Notes under the pieces: generated by a model
The model's database searches: none
Seen by the model: the letters and a program-made list of their open reading frames with translations, nothing else
Told to the model about the DNA's origin: nothing
Position numbers and translations under genes: made by a program
Part shown: in pieces, positions 22,001-23,092 of the stretch
Numbering within the stretch: the stretch's first letter is position 1
Layout of the letters: the number at the start of each line of letters is the position of its first letter
Virus record (IMG/VR): IMGVR_UViG_3300043499_000160
Location: 1-23,092 of that record
Length of the DNA: 23,092 nt
Direction: 5' to 3' (one strand)
Source of the DNA: a virus

Positions 22001-23092
22001 GGCAAAGCATCTATACTCGGCCTCAATCCGGGCGATGATCGAGGGGCCGTTCACTGCCGCCAACTCGATGCCGACTGCCCTGTCGTTCCGTACCGGCGCT
22101 GTTGGCGAGGACATCCGCGCGCCGAACACGTCTTTCGGCACCGAACGGATACGGATCACCAGCGCCGGCAACGTTGGGATCGGTAATTTCCCCACTATCC
22201 CACCGCAAGCTCTACTGCACATCGGCACGGCAGGGGCGACCGCCCGCAGCTATAACACCATGACCGACGCTAGCAACGGCGAATGGGCTTATATGGGAGA
22301 TTGGAGCGGTAACGTCGCGAGGTATGGGACCGATAAGAACGGCACTGGGGCGGCGCGCAATGTCCAGTTCTTGGTTGGTGGCGTTGACCAGCTGAATTAC
22401 GGTGTGTCACTAGCTAATTATTGGACTGCATTGAGCCCGCTTTATATATATGGCTTAGATGCGGCTAGTGGCGCGGCGTTAGTGCTCGGTAATAATGGCG
22501 GATACAACTCCTATATTGGCAGTTCGTTTTTTAACTTTAATACGTATTGGAATGGATCGAGTTATGTATATGGCCCGGGTAGCACCACCCAATGGGGCGG
22601 ACAATATGCGTTTGATCCACCTACTGGAGTTCACAGGTGGAGTATAACCGACGCAGGAGGTGCTACCGGGGCGGCGACTTCGCCTGTTACTGCTTTAGCG
22701 TTGAAGCGTATCGCCGGTGTCTCATTATTAACGATTGGAACCTGGGTCGATTTTACCGCCGCTTTTCCGGCATTGCGGGCCAACAGCAATTCACTGGAAG
22801 TGCGCCTCGCCGATGACAGCAACTACGCGCAGTTACGCGCTTCTACCCTATACGGTGATACGTTGGGTGGTCTCGCTATGGCGTATGCCCATGCTCAGTG
22901 GACGATGAGTTGTGCCGGTACAATCACTTGGGCCGGTTCCCGGTTAAGCTGGACCGTCCGGATTATCTGCATCCCGACATCGCAGCCGCTCGGAAGTTGG
23001 ATCGAGTTCAACCAACCGACGACCGACATCCCTGCCGCTCAGGTTTACGATGGTGTCGCGCGCAGTGTTGCCGGGGGCATATTGCTTAACTC
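19020..23092 (+). CDS. Long repetitive tail-fibre-like protein, 3'-truncated by the window
   Basis: A GTG at 19020, with GGGGGAG seven bases upstream, opens a frame that I translated through to the window edge without a stop: 1357 codons. Residues about 1-100 form a typical phage fibre N-terminal region (NLARVSTMTTGPGTITLGTA, YRSTGAGNNTPI). LPLTGGALSG (about 104-113) and LPLVGGALSG (about 422-431) are linker motifs common in tail fibres, as is NNQLATTAFVQTAV (about 401-414). A roughly 65-aa module (ATARSYxxMTDASNxEWAYxGDWSGN and YGTDxNGxGxARxVxF) occurs four times. FPAL...VRLADDSxYA occurs twice. The last 60 residues look like a compact C-terminal beta domain. It probably contacts the host surface. 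Composition is mosaic, with AT-rich inserts between GC-rich modules. The real C-terminus lies beyond the window. Confidence 0.88.
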   Translation, partial: MNNGYNLARVSTMTTGPGTITLGTAALGYLSFAQSGVPDGAVVSYGIADGINSEAGWGVYSATGPTLTRNVYRSTGAGNNTPIALSGSAQVFICPLSEDLATLLPLTGGALSGGLSFGSAVANSPTDLSRHVALFSNNYGFSITASRQNYVVTGGSHEFVIDGSDIASINADGLHAYRAGINTAGLPSQADLHVGRSAATARSYHSMTDASNGEWAYMGSWSGNVARYGTDKNGSGLIRNIQFLVGGVVQLDYGVTSPGNWKFNSPIAVGLAGPRQAYFTSTGANSASIVIDNAAGGNQSNITFQDLSSNKWQIGKQTDNTWFQRDSVNALNFLTVSIAGTLALGESSQIQIPKTGLVGFSGTSSAFPALKRVAVELQVRLADDSDYAYISAFTAAPGTSNNQLATTAFVQTAVVTGGADYLPLVGGALSGPLIVQPSNPVPYPLDIIDSGSIGRSVLRIINTPSNWGLSFDPFWPGVSFNSYHDGVNKKAYSDDYSGAFFLNPATGALTFSSGNAPGAGNPVTETDRLTITVTGLIGINNPNPTANLTVGGTASTARTYNIISDASNSEWAYLGDWGKTANVATYGTDLNGSGVARDVNFLRAGATVMSLTSAGITATDARVVVSGTVTGNHLSHVNIAGTFASSTTSPQSPLLINPIVTPTGSSGSIYSVNITPSLSGSTRIATLYGVNHNPRIEAGYTGAQTTTAAGFVAGTIANFSAGPSPATTYGFWSRSQGSVGSTGVFTNAGIRIDNINNGGSGTVTVNNYGVYVFVPGPNASAGTYNNRGIFITGNGGVGTGTHANYAIYSDSTAPIYVNARVGIKTTTPLADLHIGQAVATARSYNMTITTTNSEWAYLGDWSGNVVRYGTDNNGVGLARDVSIMRGGAESIRIGPNGYVGIKSPVPSVLLDVVAQLNQSDTIRLTNTYVSGPDVSVGATIECVGVRGDGNSTFDGRFAVGFRRTDGNPINNEYGGYLGTFGFGGQWGTDQGYVAAKHLYSASIRAMIEGPFTAANSMPTALSFRTGAVGEDIRAPNTSFGTERIRITSAGNVGIGNFPTIPPQALLHIGTAGATARSYNTMTDASNGEWAYMGDWSGNVARYGTDKNGTGAARNVQFLVGGVDQLNYGVSLANYWTALSPLYIYGLDAASGAALVLGNNGGYNSYIGSSFFNFNTYWNGSSYVYGPGSTTQWGGQYAFDPPTGVHRWSITDAGGATGAATSPVTALALKRIAGVSLLTIGTWVDFTAAFPALRANSNSLEVRLADDSNYAQLRASTLYGDTLGGLAMAYAHAQWTMSCAGTITWAGSRLSWTVRIICIPTSQPLGSWIEFNQPTTDIPAAQVYDGVARSVAGGILLN
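19587..19781 (+). repeat. Fibre module copy 1 (65 aa)
   Basis: It encodes ADLHVGRSAATARSYHSM followed by TDASNGEWAYMGSWSGNVA and RYGTDKNGSG, ending QFLVGGVVQLDYG. It is closest to copy 4 at the protein level and shares an exact 19-base stretch (19613-19631) with copy 3 (21533-21551). Confidence 0.85.
20118..20183 (+). repeat. FPAL/VRLADDS motif copy 1
   Basis: It encodes FPALKRVAVELQVRLADDSD followed by YA. The same pattern recurs at 22764-22829. Motifs of this type mark the end of shaft segments in many phage fibre proteins. Confidence 0.7.
20655..20852 (+). repeat. Fibre module copy 2 (66 aa)
   Basis: It encodes ANLTVGGTASTARTYNIISD, then ASNSEWAYLGDWGKTANVAT and YGTDLNGSGVARDVNFLRAG. It is the most diverged copy, with one extra residue in the GDWGKTANVA segment compared with GDWSGNVA in the others. 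Confidence 0.82.
21507..21701 (+). repeat. Fibre module copy 3 (65 aa)
   Basis: It encodes ADLHIGQAVATARSYNM, then TNSEWAYLGDWSGNVV and RYGTDNNGVGLARDVSIMRG. It begins 1920 bases after copy 1, a whole number of codons. Confidence 0.85.
22209..22403 (+). repeat. Fibre module copy 4 (65 aa)
   Basis: It encodes ALLHIGTAGATARSYNTM, then TDASNGEWAYMGDWSGNVA and RYGTDKNGTGAARNVQFLVG, ending DQLNYG. It nearly matches copy 1 in protein but differs at many third codon positions, so the duplication is old or under protein-level selection. Confidence 0.85.
22764..22829 (+). repeat. FPAL/VRLADDS motif copy 2
   Basis: It encodes FPALRANSNSLEVRLADDSN followed by YA, matching the earlier motif at 20118-20183, and precedes the putative C-terminal domain. 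Confidence 0.7.

Noticed and set aside
19587-22403. CRISPR-like array from spaced repeats
   Set aside because: The repeats are about 195 bases, spaced by hundreds of bases, and lie within one open reading frame; they are protein modules.
1-23092. tRNA genes or an integrase/attachment site
   Set aside because: I saw no tRNA cloverleaf with TTCGA-type arm in the gaps and no tyrosine or serine recombinase motif in the coding frames; the gaps are too short to hide one except at 550-781, which is AT-rich and lacks such features.

Overview
The window is a piece of a tailed double-stranded DNA bacteriophage (or prophage) genome. It is gene-dense: most neighbouring genes overlap by a few bases (ATGA or TGATG junctions) and many have clear GGAGG-type ribosome binding sites. 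The replication genes (Prim-Pol/helicase, Cas4-like nuclease, DUF2815 ssDNA-binding protein, family A DNA polymerase, VRR-NUC nuclease, SNF2-type helicase), a cobalamin-dependent ribonucleotide reductase, and a lambda-like packaging set (Nu1-like TerS, GpA-type TerL, gpW, lambda-family portal) together indicate a lytic or temperate Caudoviricetes phage of a bacterium with moderately high GC. A proteobacterial host, perhaps alphaproteobacterial, is my guess from gene style only; no sequence here fixes the host. No integrase, lysis gene, tRNA or rRNA was seen.

Layout. Bases 28-3560 are a leftward block: a small HTH-like protein, a large Prim-Pol/SF3-type primase-helicase, a 232-base AT-rich gap with repeated GGGGTG motifs that could be an origin or control region, and an unrecognised 173-aa protein. 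A short divergent control region (about 3561-3617) separates this from a long rightward block that runs to the end. The rightward block begins with a small AT-hook-like protein, then a Cas4/DUF2800 nuclease, a 61-aa protein, the DUF2815 SSB, two tandem hairpins, and a DNA polymerase with intact exonuclease and polymerase motifs. Four unrecognised or poorly known genes follow, partly AT-rich. Next come an MT-A70 adenine methyltransferase, a VRR-NUC nuclease, the SNF2 helicase and class II RNR (nrdJ).

From 13646 the morphogenesis region begins: a 63-aa unknown, TerS, TerL, gpW-like joining protein, portal, a 137-aa phage protein and then a very long reading frame (19020 to the window end, at least 1357 codons with no stop). 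I read that frame through by eye; it is a repetitive tail-fibre-like protein with four copies of a roughly 65-aa module. Capsid protease/scaffold and major capsid genes, which normally follow the portal, are not in the window.

How the parts work together: primase-helicase, polymerase, SSB and nucleases form a largely self-sufficient replication/recombination set; the RNR supplies deoxynucleotides and needs coenzyme B12 from the host; the methyltransferase may protect the DNA; the packaging genes fill heads; the long fibre protein is the likely host-recognition part. The points most worth a second look are the repeat-built mosaic fibre gene, the candidate origin at 550-781, the paired hairpins before the polymerase, the composition step inside the primase gene, and the absent head genes after the portal.
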